Assembly (NCBI GenBank): GCA_964036275.1
Contig: OZ038440.1
Location: forward strand, 10,453,690-10,517,689
DNA: 64,000 nucleotides
Reading direction: 5' to 3'
From: Litoditis marina
Lineage: Eukaryota; Nematoda; Chromadorea; Rhabditida; Rhabditidae
The notes under the pieces were generated by a model. It was not told where the DNA came from and did no database searches. It worked only from the letters and a program-made list of their open reading frames with translations. A program made the translations under genes and the position numbers. Every line of letters starts with the position of its first letter. Positions within the stretch are counted from its first letter, which is position 1. Below are positions 1 to 10,842 of this stretch, in pieces.

Positions 1-1073
1 GTACACGATCAGGCAAGTTTAGAGCCACCATGTACGTAACTGATTGGGTATAATGACTGTGTATTTCTTCTATGTTAGAAAGAACAAATTTTCCACGGTT
101 ATTGCCTGTATTGTGGGATAAACGCGTTGTGAAACACGCGATTTCATTAAATACGTGATTAAGCTCTGTTTCGTCACCGAGTATTACTGTGTTCTTGACC
201 TTGCGAAATACGAAGAATCAGAACTCAACGCTAATTAAATGTTTGATTTTATGTCTAATAGTCATAAGTCCATGGACATAATCATGACGTAGAAGAGTCG
301 AGTCATTGCCAGTAACTATACGATTTGTGTCAAGAACTTTCTCATGTAAGTACAGCTTGAGAAGAAGACACCAATGTAAGAACATGATTATCAGTGGGGC
401 TTCGAAAAATCAAACAACATCTATTCTTTGCTGTTAAGAACCAGAAACGAACCACGTCCCATTATGGGTATTGAAAGTCGTCACAGAATGAGCATTGGTA
501 GGTATGAGTTCACTTAACCCACACTCTAGCGAGTTTTTCGCGAATTATCCGAGTTTCCGAGTGTTAAGTGAAAAATTTTGAGCGTTTGAGCTTGATTTCT
601 CGGAAAACTCAATTTTAGTTCTGGAGTTTTGGAGAAACTTAATTTTCGAGATTCGAATTTTCAAACTCCTAACTCCAATTCTTACGTCTCAAGAACACTT
701 TGGTATCTAATCAGGAATGAAAATAATAAACTATTCAGCTGGAATCTATAGTTTTACTGCATGAATTGAGGTAAACAAATTCGGCCGGTTTTCATTGAAA
801 ATTGGCTAGATGAAAATATTTGCAGAACCAGAGTATGTGCTAAACATAGATACAACCTCGTGCTATCTGTGATTCATAGTGCAATTGCCAATATAGCCTG
901 GGAAATATTTGGTTTCTCGGTATAGTATCTGTTGACGCCAAATGAAGTTTCATGGGTAAAATGACTTCTTCAATGTTCAAACTCAGGGTTGTCAGAAAAA
1001 CGAGAAGCACAATTAAACTATATGTACTCACAACTTCTCTGATTGAGGTTTCGATTAGTTCACTCTGAACAAC

Positions 1074-1211
1074 CGTTGCGACTTAAAATACCGGACTCAC
1101 CAATTTTGCAACTTAAAATACCGGGGTCAGCCAGATGTCGCCTGTACTGTCTGAAATTCATAAGGAGATGCAGGCTGAATCTACACCAGTATTTAAGCCT
1201 GCATCTTCTCC
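1074..1211. repeat. 31-bp tandem duplication plus small hairpin
   Basis: The string CTTAAAATACCGG occurs twice, 31 bp apart (about 1082 and 1113). It is followed by an inverted repeat whose arms are GGAGATGCAGGCT (1164-1176) and its near complement ending at 1211. This looks like a decayed small foldback element. There is no coding evidence. Confidence 0.5.
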
Positions 1212-1540
1212 GGTATTTTGAGGTGCCAGCGTTTTCTTAGCACTGTACTTTTTGCTTACCATGATGCGCATGTTCGTTAGTTTAAGACACAAGCATGCAG
1301 ACTAACTAACGTAGGAAGTTAGTAACAAGTTCGACTAGTTTTTCGAAGTTTCAAGGGCTATTTGAGTTTTTCTCCATTGATCTAACAGTAGTTGTCACAC
1401 GACTTGCAAAATTCCTGCTCCGGCTAAAAACAATTATTGTAAAACGCCATTGTGAAATATGTTTTTTCTCCTTATCTAGAACTCCACGAGGATCAGTGAA
1501 ATCAACGTGGATTAGTTATGAACAACTATGAGTAAAACGT

Positions 1541-1671
1541 GAGACGGCCGCGACAATGTCGTTGCCGTCTCAGTTCTAACTGTTCTTTATCAGCCTGCGC
1601 CTCCTCAAAACATATGCTATTTTCTTGGGTAAAATTTGTCATGGCAGCGACATTGTCGTTGCCGTCTCAGA
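1541..1671. repeat. two copies of a GACGGC...GCCGTC palindrome
   Basis: Positions 1541-1571 form a near-perfect palindrome with GAGACGGC and GCCGTCTC ends around GCGACAATGTCG. A second, partly decayed copy (GCGACATTGTCGTTGCCGTC) lies at 1646-1665. These are GC-rich foldbacks in AT-rich DNA, probably remnants of a small inverted-repeat element. Confidence 0.5.
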
Positions 1672-1796
1672 TTCGACTCAGTCGGCGGCGGCCGAGTCAA
1701 TGAATTCTCAGAGAAGACCACATCGCACAATTGCTCTACGTTTTTGGAACCTGTACAAAGCTTGTACAGTTCGGACTCTTCCATCCTTCCAAGAAT

Positions 1797-2050
1797 TGAA
1801 TAGAATTATTGTTTTGCTACAGGCACGAGTTACTCATTTACCAAAAGTTCAGTATGAAATGCCATCAATACGTTTTTCGGTGTTTTCATGAAACCTAGTC
1901 CATTTTGCATGATTGCACTACATTTGCTGAACTTTCACAAAGGTTTCCAATAATTGAACATAACCCGTGTTTTTGCTACAAACAAGTTACTCACTGACCG
2001 AAAGTTTAATATGAAATGCCATCAATACGTTTTTCGGTTGTTTTTGACAC
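1797..2050. repeat. diverged direct repeat, about 150-bp period
   Basis: The block containing GAAATGCCATCAATACGTTT appears at about 1857 and 2013. Each copy is preceded by similar sequence (TTTTGCTACA, AGTTACTCA) at matching offsets. It is a two-copy tandem repeat of unknown origin. Confidence 0.6.
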
Positions 2051-2236
2051 GATATTCCATATTTGTAGACAATGAAAGGACGACTAGAAAGTGAGAAAGA
2101 TCTTCACCAGTTTCGTTTGAATGAACATTCGAGATGATCTTTCGAAAGAGCAGTGTACATTAGAGAATAAATTATTTAATAACAGATATGAACTGCATTG
2201 TGACCTGAGCGCATGATTATGTTTCACCATTTCTCA

Positions 2237-2437
2237 AGAAAAACCAATTCAATTCAATTCCATGTTTTTTCTGGCTGTCAAAAACCAATTCAATTCAATT
2301 CCGATGTTCTCTCAATAAAACCAATTCAATTCAATTCGATTCTTAGGAATTGGTTTCACCCAAAAACCAATTCAATTCAATTCTTCGGAATTGGTTTTCA
2401 ATTCTTTTCAATTCCAATTCCAATTCAATTCAATTCC
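2237..2437. repeat. AATTC-rich simple repeat array
   Basis: Clusters of CCAATTCAATTCAATTC recur at least five times with irregular spacers. The array keeps one frame open by chance because the unit lacks stop codons, so the long open frame over it is not a gene. Confidence 0.75.
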
Positions 2438-3186
2438 TTAACCACTCTACCATTTACCATCAACCTTTATAATGTTTCTGTCCAGTTATACGAGAATATA
2501 AAAAAGCTTGATCGAAATTTTACAGTAAAGCAAACTTTAGGCACTTCCGATTTTCGCGGAGCAAGTTTGCGGCAGGAAGGTCTCATGAATTTTCTTATTA
2601 CTTGGCTATCTGCTGTACACGGGTTTCTCCAGCTCAAGAAAGTTGTAAATTACCTATTAAGGTTCGTTAAGAAACTTGAATCAGTTCAGAACGACTCCAC
2701 TAGGAAGTTGTTTTTCCGTTTGGGTGACTATACGTATTGTAAAATCCCTGCATTTAGAAACAGAAAACTCAACTAGGTCATTTTAGAACCCAGAAGAAAT
2801 ACTACAGACCTCATTATGATTAATAAAATCATAACTGGTCAGTGTGAATTTAGTGCAACAGACTTTTGCACATCCAAACCTTCACGTACTAGAGGTTCTA
2901 GCGCGAAATTCAGTTTCCCTACTCCAAAAACTAGCCAACATGCAACATTTTTCACAGTACGGGCTGGATCCAAGTACTTGAACTTGGTCTAGAAATCCAA
3001 AATACCGTTTTCGTTACCTGCCGCAAAAAAGCACTTTAAATGAATGCACTTTAATAAGACTTCTACTGTTTTTGTTTTTGTGTTCATCCTGTGAGACTGG
3101 CCCAATGTGATAACTCAAACGTCAAAATTCGATTGAAACTATCCCTTTCAAGAGTGTACGTATATCATTTGTTTGGTGGATCTTGA

Positions 3187-3302
3187 AGAAGGACGATTAC
3201 GTGGTCCGATCCCATCGATATAGTCCTTTAAACTGCAATACATTTTTCAATTGCAAATTGAAGGACCGTTGACACGAGATCGGTCCACATAGTCGTCCTT
3301 CT
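3187..3302. mobile_element. MITE-like 116-bp inverted-repeat element
   Basis: The left arm GAAGGACGATTACGTGGTCC (from 3187) is matched by an imperfect reverse complement ending GTCGTCCTTC at 3302, about 26-30 bp per arm. The interior has a second short palindrome. There is no coding capacity. It is a non-autonomous foldback element of a family different from the TTGTAGTTTGATC one. Confidence 0.6.
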
Positions 3303-4257
3303 TTTATGCTTAAACGAAGCAAGGAAAAGTCGAGCCGCCGTGCCCTCAACCAACCCTATCGAGAAATAATACCCCTATTCAGAATTCTGTTTCAAGAACC
3401 AAGTGGTCCTTGCTCTTGGGTGTGGGTGGTGTTAATCCTAAGTTTTTGTTCTTAATCTGTACCAATGTAATGTTTCAATGAAAGAAGGATTAGAGGGTGT
3501 GAACATTAATACCAATGTAAAAAGAAAACCTAGAGTGAAATATAGAGTACCGATTGAGCTCAGACAACGAACTACGAAACTAAAAGGTCTTCGAGAATAA
3601 AAAGAACAAGAACAACAAATCTCTCTTTATTATGTCGTGAATCAATGGAGTCTATTTCTGCTGTCGTGACGTTGATGGAAGATTGTCCTGAAATACGCAG
3701 TAGTTAACGAAGAACAAATTATGACTTTAATTAAAACTCCAAGCCTAGTAGTTCAAACTGAATTATAGTGGTCGCTGATGAGAATTATGTCAAATACATA
3801 TCTTGTAACAATATTGACTGGACCAACTCTTTTCGTTATGTTCAGAGTTTCTTTTCTTCACCATGTATTTTTCATTGAACTAAAAAAGTAGCTAGAAAAC
3901 GAGCAAAGATCATTTGTGGAACGAATGCACTTTCGAATGCACTATACATATAAGAAGGTGATTCAACGAGTATGTTATACTGTCAAGGAAGTTTTCGGTT
4001 GCACTTCCGTGCGGATTATAAAACGCAGAAGTTACCAAGATTATAAAAATGCTGATAATCAAGATTAACCTCCACCAGCCAGATTATGTGAATAAAAATG
4101 GAATAAGGGATGTGAAGAATGAAAGTTCTGTTCCGCATAACTTGTGTGGAGATCAAAGACGCATTATAGGCAATACGGGCAGTTTTGCTTCATCACGCGA
4201 TGTTTGTAGTCTGATCGTGATCGATTTCGAGGATAGAAGCTAATTGACAGTGCTTTA

Positions 4258-4444
4258 CACAGGGGGCCAAATTTATTAATTTCTGTTTCTCCCTGAAATC
4301 GAAACTGCGAGCAAAAGATTCGTAGCAGGGCGTCAAACTATCAGAGTAGATAGTCAGCAAGCTTTGCCATCGAAGACAAGTGTGCGTACACAGCGGAAAG
4401 TAAGATATACAGTACTCTCTCGCCTTTCCGTGGGCGACGAATGT
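4258..4444 (-). mobile_element. tRNA-derived SINE, diverged copy
   Basis: This aligns by eye with the better copy at 5518-5712. It shares a head related to GCGAGAGGGTACTGTATATC, then CCGCTGTGTACGCACAC, a tRNA-like body with a degenerate B box, and an AATTTGGC-type tail. The A box is badly eroded, so it is presumably inactive. Confidence 0.6.
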
Positions 4445-4935
4445 AGTCATACTTCTTGATAAACGAACCTCACCTTCTCTAGGACCTTTCAGCTCTCTGT
4501 CTTCTGAGTTTCCGTCGTAGTTCGCGAATGGCGTGTTTCGCCGCGAGCACGCTGTTTTTGAGCCGGTGGGTTTCTTCTTGTTGCTGGAATGATGTTGATG
4601 CTTTTCATACCTACGATCACGTCATTGTTATCGAATTGCTCCATTAGTTGAATTATCAACATGGTAAATTTGATCCCATTTGTTGTGTCGTTAGTTTGGT
4701 CACGGGCGAGAGAAGAAAATTGCGTGTCATGACCAAACTACAACTTCTTAGACTTTGTCATCTTATTCACGGTTTCTGACAGCTCAGAATCATATTTCAG
4801 ACAGATCGAAATATCTTTCGAGAAGTTTAGAGATCTCACGCCCTCATGTTTACTGCTCAAAGTTTCTCGAATTGCTCTATCAAATCTCACGCATTTCATA
4901 TTTCAGAGACTCAAAACAACTACATTTCACTACAA
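4445..4935 (-). pseudogene. coding-like coiled-coil relic, possible retroelement ORF
   Basis: On the minus strand a 53-codon open stretch (about 4930 down to 4750) reads as a charged, amphipathic segment with motifs such as LSSKHEG and SELSETVNKMTK. After a MITE insertion (4688-4744) another open stretch (MEQFDNNDVIVG, then Lys/Arg-rich) continues, but in shifting frames. Around 4490-4580 all three minus frames are open, and one reads as a heptad-like Arg/Lys-rich helix. The composition resembles coiled-coil ORF1 proteins of non-LTR retrotransposons, but no conserved motif proves it. An acceptor-like TTCCAG near 4579 and a donor-like GTGAGG near 4488 leave open an exon of the neighbouring LDL-A gene. 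Confidence 0.35.
4688..4744. mobile_element. mini-MITE of the TTGTAGTTTGATC family
   Basis: The left end is GTTAGTTTGGTCAC and the right end is GTCATGACCAAACTACAAC: inverted arms around about 25 bp. It interrupts the coiled-coil relic on the minus strand, so it inserted after that sequence was in place. Confidence 0.65.
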
Positions 4936-5073
4936 AGCTTGTCGTCGGCAGTGGAAATTGAAGTCAATCCGAATCAACACACCTATGACTGATACGAAAT
5001 ACAAAACTCGAACTTCCCAAGATAACTATTTCTAGTGTGCACCTCGAAACCACGTTTGCATGAAAAGCAACAT

Positions 5074-5192
5074 CTAAAAGCTGTCGCAAGAACTTTCTCC
5101 AAACACGTGTGCACGGGTAGTTTGATCCGGCCGCATTTTAGTCGTGCTTCGAAATCTCTGTTCGATCAAGAGAGAGATAGAGAGTAAGAGAC

Positions 5193-5278
<86 letters not shown>

Positions 5279-7514
5279 GCAGGACTTGCTGAATAGCGCC
5301 ACAAGCTGTTTCCAAACTAACCATGGTATGAAACATGCACATTCCATTCTGTTCATCTTCACCGTTAGGACAGTCCCGCACACCGTTGCACAGATTCTCA
5401 TTTCTGTAAGAAAATGAAGTTAAATGTACCAGTTCAATACAAATAGGGATGACCACAGAAGCTTAGAGCGACATCAGCGTGCAGTAAACCATGTTCAGTT
5501 TTCGATTCAGATAGTACAGTGGGTGTCAAATTTATAAACTTTTGTCTCTCGCCGGAATCGAACCAGCGAGCAAATAATTCGTAGCAGGGCACTAACCACT
5601 GCACTAGTAATGTATGTACATGACCGGAAAAAAAATCGAAGACATGTGTGCGTACACAGCGGAAAGTGAGATATACAGTACCCTCTCGCCTTTCTGTTAA
5701 CGACGACTATACTGCAAACGGTGTTAAGTTAGATATTTCTATGTTTCTTGTCTTTTTGCGATAATTCGATTACTCGATTTGATTTTCTCGTGTTTCACAA
5801 TGTAGCTATCACATTTAATTGGAGTTTGTTGTTCGGTGTGAATCCCCTGAGTTTGGCACCCCCACAGGTGATTGATTACACTAATCCAAGATCTAATCAA
5901 ATTACAGAATATTAACTGCTGAAAAGGTCGGAGATATTGGACGAAAACTGCAGGATGAAGCAACAAACCCAGAATCTGATAGAAAGGGGGAAAACAGAGA
6001 ACGTGACAGAAAGAGGGTGGGCGGTAATAGATAGAGACAATCCACGTGAAAAAGTATGTGGTCAGGCGCATAATACACCCAGACTTTTCACGTGTATGCG
6101 TCAGTTGAAAAGGTCCGAAAACCGTGAACAATGATAGAGTGGGTGCGTGGGTTGGTCAGACGCAGATAGTTAGCGTTCTTCTTACTCAGACGACTTTTGA
6201 GAGTAAATTTCCTGGAATATCGTCTTCTGATAAATTTTTGTTTTTATAGTCAATACCTGATACACGGCCAGTTGTTCGGATTCTGCTTGTCGGGTGTTGG
6301 ACAAAAGTAGAATTTGTTGGGAGAGAGTATGGCAGATGTAGGGCAGCCTGGAAATTTCGAGAGGCTCACGAAAACAGTGTTAAAACCGAATGAAAGTCGT
6401 GTCTCTTTGATTTGCTCTTTCTAACTCACGCGAGAACTCTGAAACAAACCTGAATACATCTTTGCGTTAACCGCGTAACGAAGCCAAAGCTTTATTTGGC
6501 ATTTTCCAACGATTGATCAGATACTATTACATTTGATGAAGTCTAGCGAAATAAAAAGATGCAACTGAATCACTGATGTGTGAATGATAGTTTCGTTGCG
6601 GGAGCGGTGTTGTTTAGTGTGTATCAGTCAGGCCAAAATGTGGGGATGGCTGGTAAAAATCTCACTAGGAACACGGTTTTATCCAAAACTTGACACCCTT
6701 ATCGTACTCACGTGAGGGTCTCAAAACGAACAGATCTCCATTGTCGCTCTGTGTCAACTGTTTGGTGTTGTCGTTGGAATTGTGGAACTCCTATAATAGC
6801 CTTATTTGAATAATTAAAATAGTGGTATATTTTACTGTATTTCGCTTTTCTCCAAGAGTTTATTCCACGCAACTGAAAACTCAAACTCTCCAACAAGCAC
6901 GACAGTCTGACCTTTCGCAAAGCAAAAAATTCAACTGGAGCGATGTAATAAAATGAATATTGATGAGTTTCATGTGTCTGTACTACATCATGAGGATTTT
7001 TGAAGGGGTGAACTGTATTTTCTATGTGTTTCTGACCGAGAAGCATATTTCCGTCAAAGCTATGCCTGAGAGTACTTTACAAACGAATATGGTAGGAAAC
7101 TACAAGTACACATAGTTGCAAACCGTACACCGCAATTGACTATTCCGAACAGTTATATTTTCACCAAAACTTTTTCTCGCCCAGCGCTTCTCGGTAATGT
7201 TGGTGAAAACACGCACAGTCGCCGTTCTGATGTAACAGAAGCGTGTCTGCATTTTCTAGTTCCTGAACATTGTGCGTAGCTGACCGCATAAGCATAAAAT
7301 GATGATTGGCATGTCACTTGATGATTTTACGAACATGGATTTGTCCCCAGGTATCTTTTCTAGAAACAGATGGAGAGTAATCAACCACTATATTGCGTAA
7401 TAGAATGATAATGTATTCAAATACCTTTGTTTTCGTGAAGCCAGCGACCAACTGAACTGAGAGGACCATAAATATAGGACATGCCCAAGAAGAGAACATC
7501 TTCGTCTGGAACAT
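5074..7514 (-). CDS. secreted protein with one LDL-receptor class A domain (5 exons)
   Basis: The model is exons 7514-7425, 6790-6712, 6347-6257, 5403-5322 and 5157-5074, 141 codons plus stop, with all phases agreeing. Exon 1 encodes a signal peptide (MFSSWACPIFMVLSVQLVAG; an alternative Met lies five codons upstream). A polar linker follows. Exons 3-4 then form one LDL-A repeat: Cys-x-Pro..., WPC, LCNGVRDC, and the Ca2+-cage end DCPNGEDEQNGMC. LDL-A modules bind ligand through Ca2+-held acidic residues. A TATATAAG box lies about 37 bp upstream of the start. The (GA)n microsatellite sits in the last intron. The last exon (acceptor GAACAG) is the weakest part and the true C-terminus could differ. 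Exons 1-4 are well supported. I know no specific orthologue. Confidence 0.7.
5173..5275. repeat. (GA)n / (CT)n microsatellite, about 100 bp
   Basis: This is an almost pure GA run on the plus strand. Read on the minus strand it gives spurious Ser-Leu repeat frames. It lies in the last intron of the LDL-A gene, between its exons 4 and 5. Confidence 0.95.
5518..5712 (-). mobile_element. tRNA-derived SINE, best-preserved copy
   Basis: Read on the minus strand, a head of about 100 bp (GGCGAGAGGGTACTGTATAT, then CCGCTGTGTACGCACACATG) is followed by a tRNA-like body. Its A box is TAGTGCAGTGGTTAGTGCCC and its B box is GGTTCGATTCCGGC. The unit ends in a short tail (TTTATAAATTTGACACCCAC). The A and B boxes are the internal RNA polymerase III promoter. 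There is no coding capacity, so it would depend on a LINE for movement. Copies at 4258, 51836, 55117 and 55905 share the head, the tail or both. Confidence 0.85.
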
Positions 7515-7550
7515 TTCAGAATACTGAGCAAAGAAGTGTGTGGCCTACTA

Positions 7551-7558
7551 CTTATATA
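7551..7558 (-). promoter_or_regulatory. TATA box of the LDL-A gene
   Basis: TATATAAG on the minus strand lies about 37 bp before the first ATG, a spacing that fits a very short 5' leader. Confidence 0.5.
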
Positions 7559-8322
7559 CTCAGCTGATATTTATTGAATCTAATTGGATTTACAGATTAT
7601 TAGCCACACCTCTTCGGCTTAACGAGCACTACAAATTATTATTGGTGAACAAGAAAAAGATATTACAGAAGAACTCAACTGAATCTTTGCAAACTTGAGC
7701 ACAATTAATTCTCAATCAGCTTTTTTCACTCAAGGGATGATGTTTAACAAATCGAATTAATAAGGTATTGTATATGTACTATACACAGTGCCAAAAGTGC
7801 ATTGGTGAAAAATCATCAGAAACATAAGCATACTGTGAATCTCAACTTAACTTATAGTTTTCTCATTGGTGTTCTATTTCGAACTTGTGAAGTTGTTGTT
7901 TGTTTGTAGGGATACGGAGTAATCTCACCTACACCAGTTTAGTACATCTCAAGATTGTGCGTAGAGAAACAAAGCACCAAATATACAGTAACTGCAAAAG
8001 AAGGCTGAGGTTTGTAATCTAGAGCTGGCTGATCACTGCTCGAAGCGTTTCTCTTCAAAACTCGAAAATCAAGTTATCAGTATTTCTACGAAGTGAGAGT
8101 CACATGAAAAATAACTAATCGCATCAGATAAAAACTAGTAGAAACACTGGTTTCAAGAATGTGTGACAAGAATGTGTGACAGCTTTCACCTTACATCAAG
8201 ATTCGAGTTTTCAGAGAACTTTTTTTCGGTTTTCAGAGAACAGTATTAGTCCAGACAAACAATATCTATCGTCGAACCTCATATTTAACTGAGTGGAATC
8301 AGTTTTAAGCATTTTTCTCATT

Positions 8323-8399
8323 AAGATTGAACTATCCAAAAAGGCAAGATTGAACTAACCAAGTCATTCAGCAATGATTGACTTGGTTAGTTCAATCTT
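8323..8399. repeat. perfect 21-bp hairpin with adjacent half copy
   Basis: AAGATTGAACTAACCAAGTC (8347-8366) pairs exactly with the reverse complement ending at 8399, leaving an 11-nt loop that itself can pair partly. A partial direct copy of the arm (AAGATTGAACTA) sits just upstream at 8324. It is either a young foldback element or a small RNA precursor; nothing here decides which. Confidence 0.7.
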
Positions 8400-9567
8400 T
8401 GAGAGGTTTGAGCTACTCATAACCACCCACTATCACAAAATCACCATGCCTGGCAGCAGTTCATCATGGGGGGGGGGTTTGGATGTAACCCATTCTAAGA
8501 GATGAGAATAACGTCGGGGCGAAATAAGTTTCAAGCCAATCAAAAAGAAATAGTTTGTGTCTACATCGTAACGCATTATTAGCCAATTAATGAAAGTTCT
8601 GTTGTCTATTTAAGCATTGCTACTATGCTGAAAATTCTGTGAAAACTGTGTGAGTGTCATTACTTAAAAGGAAGTATACTCCATGTGAAGTCACAGTTAC
8701 GTGGAGGCTACAAGTTCAGTTTATTCTGATCATTATGAGTCATTCATGTCAGTTCCTACGTTCCTATGTAGGCGTAGGCGCAAAATTGTGTCCGCAAGTA
8801 CGTAGTAGTCTTTGATGTTTCGCAATGAACATTTCGTGAAAAGAATTTGTAGTAGTGGACTTAGATGTTTTGTGAATAACAAGTTTGATTGAAAACATAC
8901 ACCCGACTTAAAACAAAATGTTGTTGTTGGGACAGCAATTTTTCATCGTATGTTTGATTCAAATTGCCATGATTTTTGACTGAGCACACACTTTTCAATA
9001 TCTGTCTTCTTATGCTTATGAAAAACACGGCCAATTTATTAAATTGCAGGCTAGATAAATACATGCTGTTCTATACTGCTGTACATGTATATGAATACCG
9101 TTATGGTTCAGTCGTGATACAAGAAACCTATTAAACATGTAGGGCGAACTACTGCCTAGCTATGGCCAAACCGTCTAGAAACGCCGGACATGCGCAAAAC
9201 AGTAGAGGCTGACCGCGTCTTGAAATAGACTATGTTCTTACTTAATTTTATCTATATGTAACGGTCAAGTTTAAGTTGTGTCATATAAAACTACAAACCC
9301 ATCAGAATGGTACTCAAAATTTTCTGTTCTTGAGTGAACACTGCCAATGTTCGGGTGTTTCACTCAGAAATGTGTGCAAAGAGAACAGAGAATGTGTAAA
9401 CTCAGCTGATCGTGATTACTCCACGTGAATAAGATTATCAACATATCATATGGTTAATTCTAGTCTTCGGCTTCTCCACTCCCGAGAGACAGAAACATAA
9501 CATGTGTGTGATTGTTGTGAAATGAACCAATTTGTATAACTGATTATTATTTTGTTTGAAATCAAAG

Positions 9568-10223
9568 TATGTGAGACTTGTTTGTTCAACGAAGAGCGTG
9601 ATAATATTCCAACAATGTTACATAACAAAGAAAATTTCACGAACGTTCTGACACGGTGTTCTTGTGGTGAAAGAGCATCTATAGTCTGTTTCACCAATCG
9701 ATGTACTCTTACAGTAATCCGTCGATTATTCAAAGGGTGTTTTCTAATTAAAAAGTCATTACTTTGGTTTCAAATTTTCAGAGTTAGTAGTAGTAAACAT
9801 GCAGAAGACACTATGAACATTTTGAGGCGTTCTGAATACGCTAATATACTAAACTCTGACCTGGAAGTGTTAGGAGATTACTGTAGAAGGTTATAAGTGG
9901 GTGGAACAAACTATAAACTGCTGAACACATAAATAACAGCTCTACGTCATTCATGTGCAACAGTGAGTACCAAAAACTATCTGTATTGACATACTTTTTG
10001 GGTGTGTTCGAGTAGGCTAATAACTTCAATATTGGAACTCTGAAAACCATGTATCAATTCTTAGTGGCACTTTTCAGATAACTCAATCAAAGACAGTGCG
10101 TGCATGTGGTCAGACGAAATTCCAGCTACGCAACCGACGCCCTCACGTCCTAATCCAATGAAGAACGATCAGGAACACTATAATCTCCGTGAAACAGAGC
10201 ATAATGGGAAAAGTGCTACGTAA
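9568..10223 (+). CDS. unidentified cysteine-rich protein, 3' part (4 exons)
   Basis: Exons 9568-9736, 9782-9889, 9940-9962 (a 23-nt microexon) and 10078-10223 join in phase and end at TAA 10221-10223. The product has clustered cysteines (CETC, TRCSCGERASIVCFTNRC, GDYC, SFMC, SACMW), a helical stretch (EDTMNILRRSEYANILNSDL) and a Pro/Thr tail. This looks extracellular. The Cys-x-Cys and spaced-Cys pattern faintly recalls GDNF-receptor/GAS1-type domains, but that is only an impression. The 5' end is not found. A 26-nt candidate upstream exon is 9368-9393 (acceptor TTTCACTCAG). The acceptor of the 9568 exon (ATCAAAG) is weak. Confidence 0.5.
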
Positions 10224-10632
10224 TTATGTTGTTCAAGGACATCGCTACAGCTACGTCAATGCGATTTAATCAAACTATGCACAAGTTCTTTGACATGGGA
10301 TTATGATGAACAGAAACGGCGAGGGACGAAGTAAATTTCGAAAACTTCTATCTGCATCTATTTATCTCAATAAATTGTACATGTAACTTTCTGTGATGTA
10401 CCTAAGTATCATCTGTTCTATCAGCTGCACAAGGTGGATCTTTCATCGATCGCAACTTTACGTTTTATGAATCGAAACTAGCTTTCTCAGATTCCACATC
10501 TTGTCGACAAATCGAATTTTATACAAGAACACAATTTTTTTCTGATTTTCTCTACTATAAAAGTTTTTGCTAATATGGGTGAATTCTTTCCCAAACTAAA
10601 ATCAAACCAACTCTTCTGAAACGCCAAGAACT

Positions 10633-10842
10633 ATGAAGCAACTTTTCTCGGCTCTGTTGCAAGTTCACTGGTTTGGTCTTTCTCTCGGTTTGAGAAAACG
10701 GGTTTATTTCGGTTTTGGGAAGAAACCTATCCTAAAGGAAAGGTTCGAGAAGGTGGTGAACAGAAGCTCAGTTAGTCACAAGATCTGTAATCAGTCAAAA
10801 AAGGACATACCGAGTGTTATCGGGCTTGAGCTTTCAAAGTAG
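10633..10842 (+). CDS. small ORF, possible peptide precursor (weak)
   Basis: A 69-codon frame begins with a hydrophobic N-terminus (MKQLFSALLQVHWFGLSLGL). It then has RKR-VYFGF-GKK, which mimics a dibasic cleavage site followed by an amidation signal. Codon choice is moderately coding-like. There is no repeat of the putative peptide, no splice evidence and no family I recognise, so it may be chance. Confidence 0.25.
   Translation: MKQLFSALLQVHWFGLSLGLRKRVYFGFGKKPILKERFEKVVNRSSVSHKICNQSKKDIPSVIGLELSK

Larger units (their letters stand above)
1..4444. other. gene-free, repeat-bearing stretch
   Basis: I see no supportable gene here. The stretch holds short tandem and inverted repeats listed separately (1074-1211, 1541-1671, 1797-2050, 2237-2437, 3187-3302) and ends in a decayed SINE copy. 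The longest open frames run through repeats and have no splice or codon support. Confidence 0.5.

Noticed and set aside
840..1031. Minus frame with a hydrophobic start resembling a signal peptide
   Set aside because: It begins at GTG inside a donor-like GTGAGT, not at an ATG; no upstream promoter or downstream exon fits.
2213..2776. 187-codon plus-strand frame
   Set aside because: Its first third is the stop-free AATTC repeat; the rest has no domain, splice or codon support.
5074..5456. Minus-strand Ser-Leu repeat proteins
   Set aside because: They are translations of the (GA)n microsatellite, which lies in an intron of the LDL-A gene.
5739..6131. 130-codon minus-strand frame
   Set aside because: It lies wholly in an intron of the LDL-A gene; composition is random-like.
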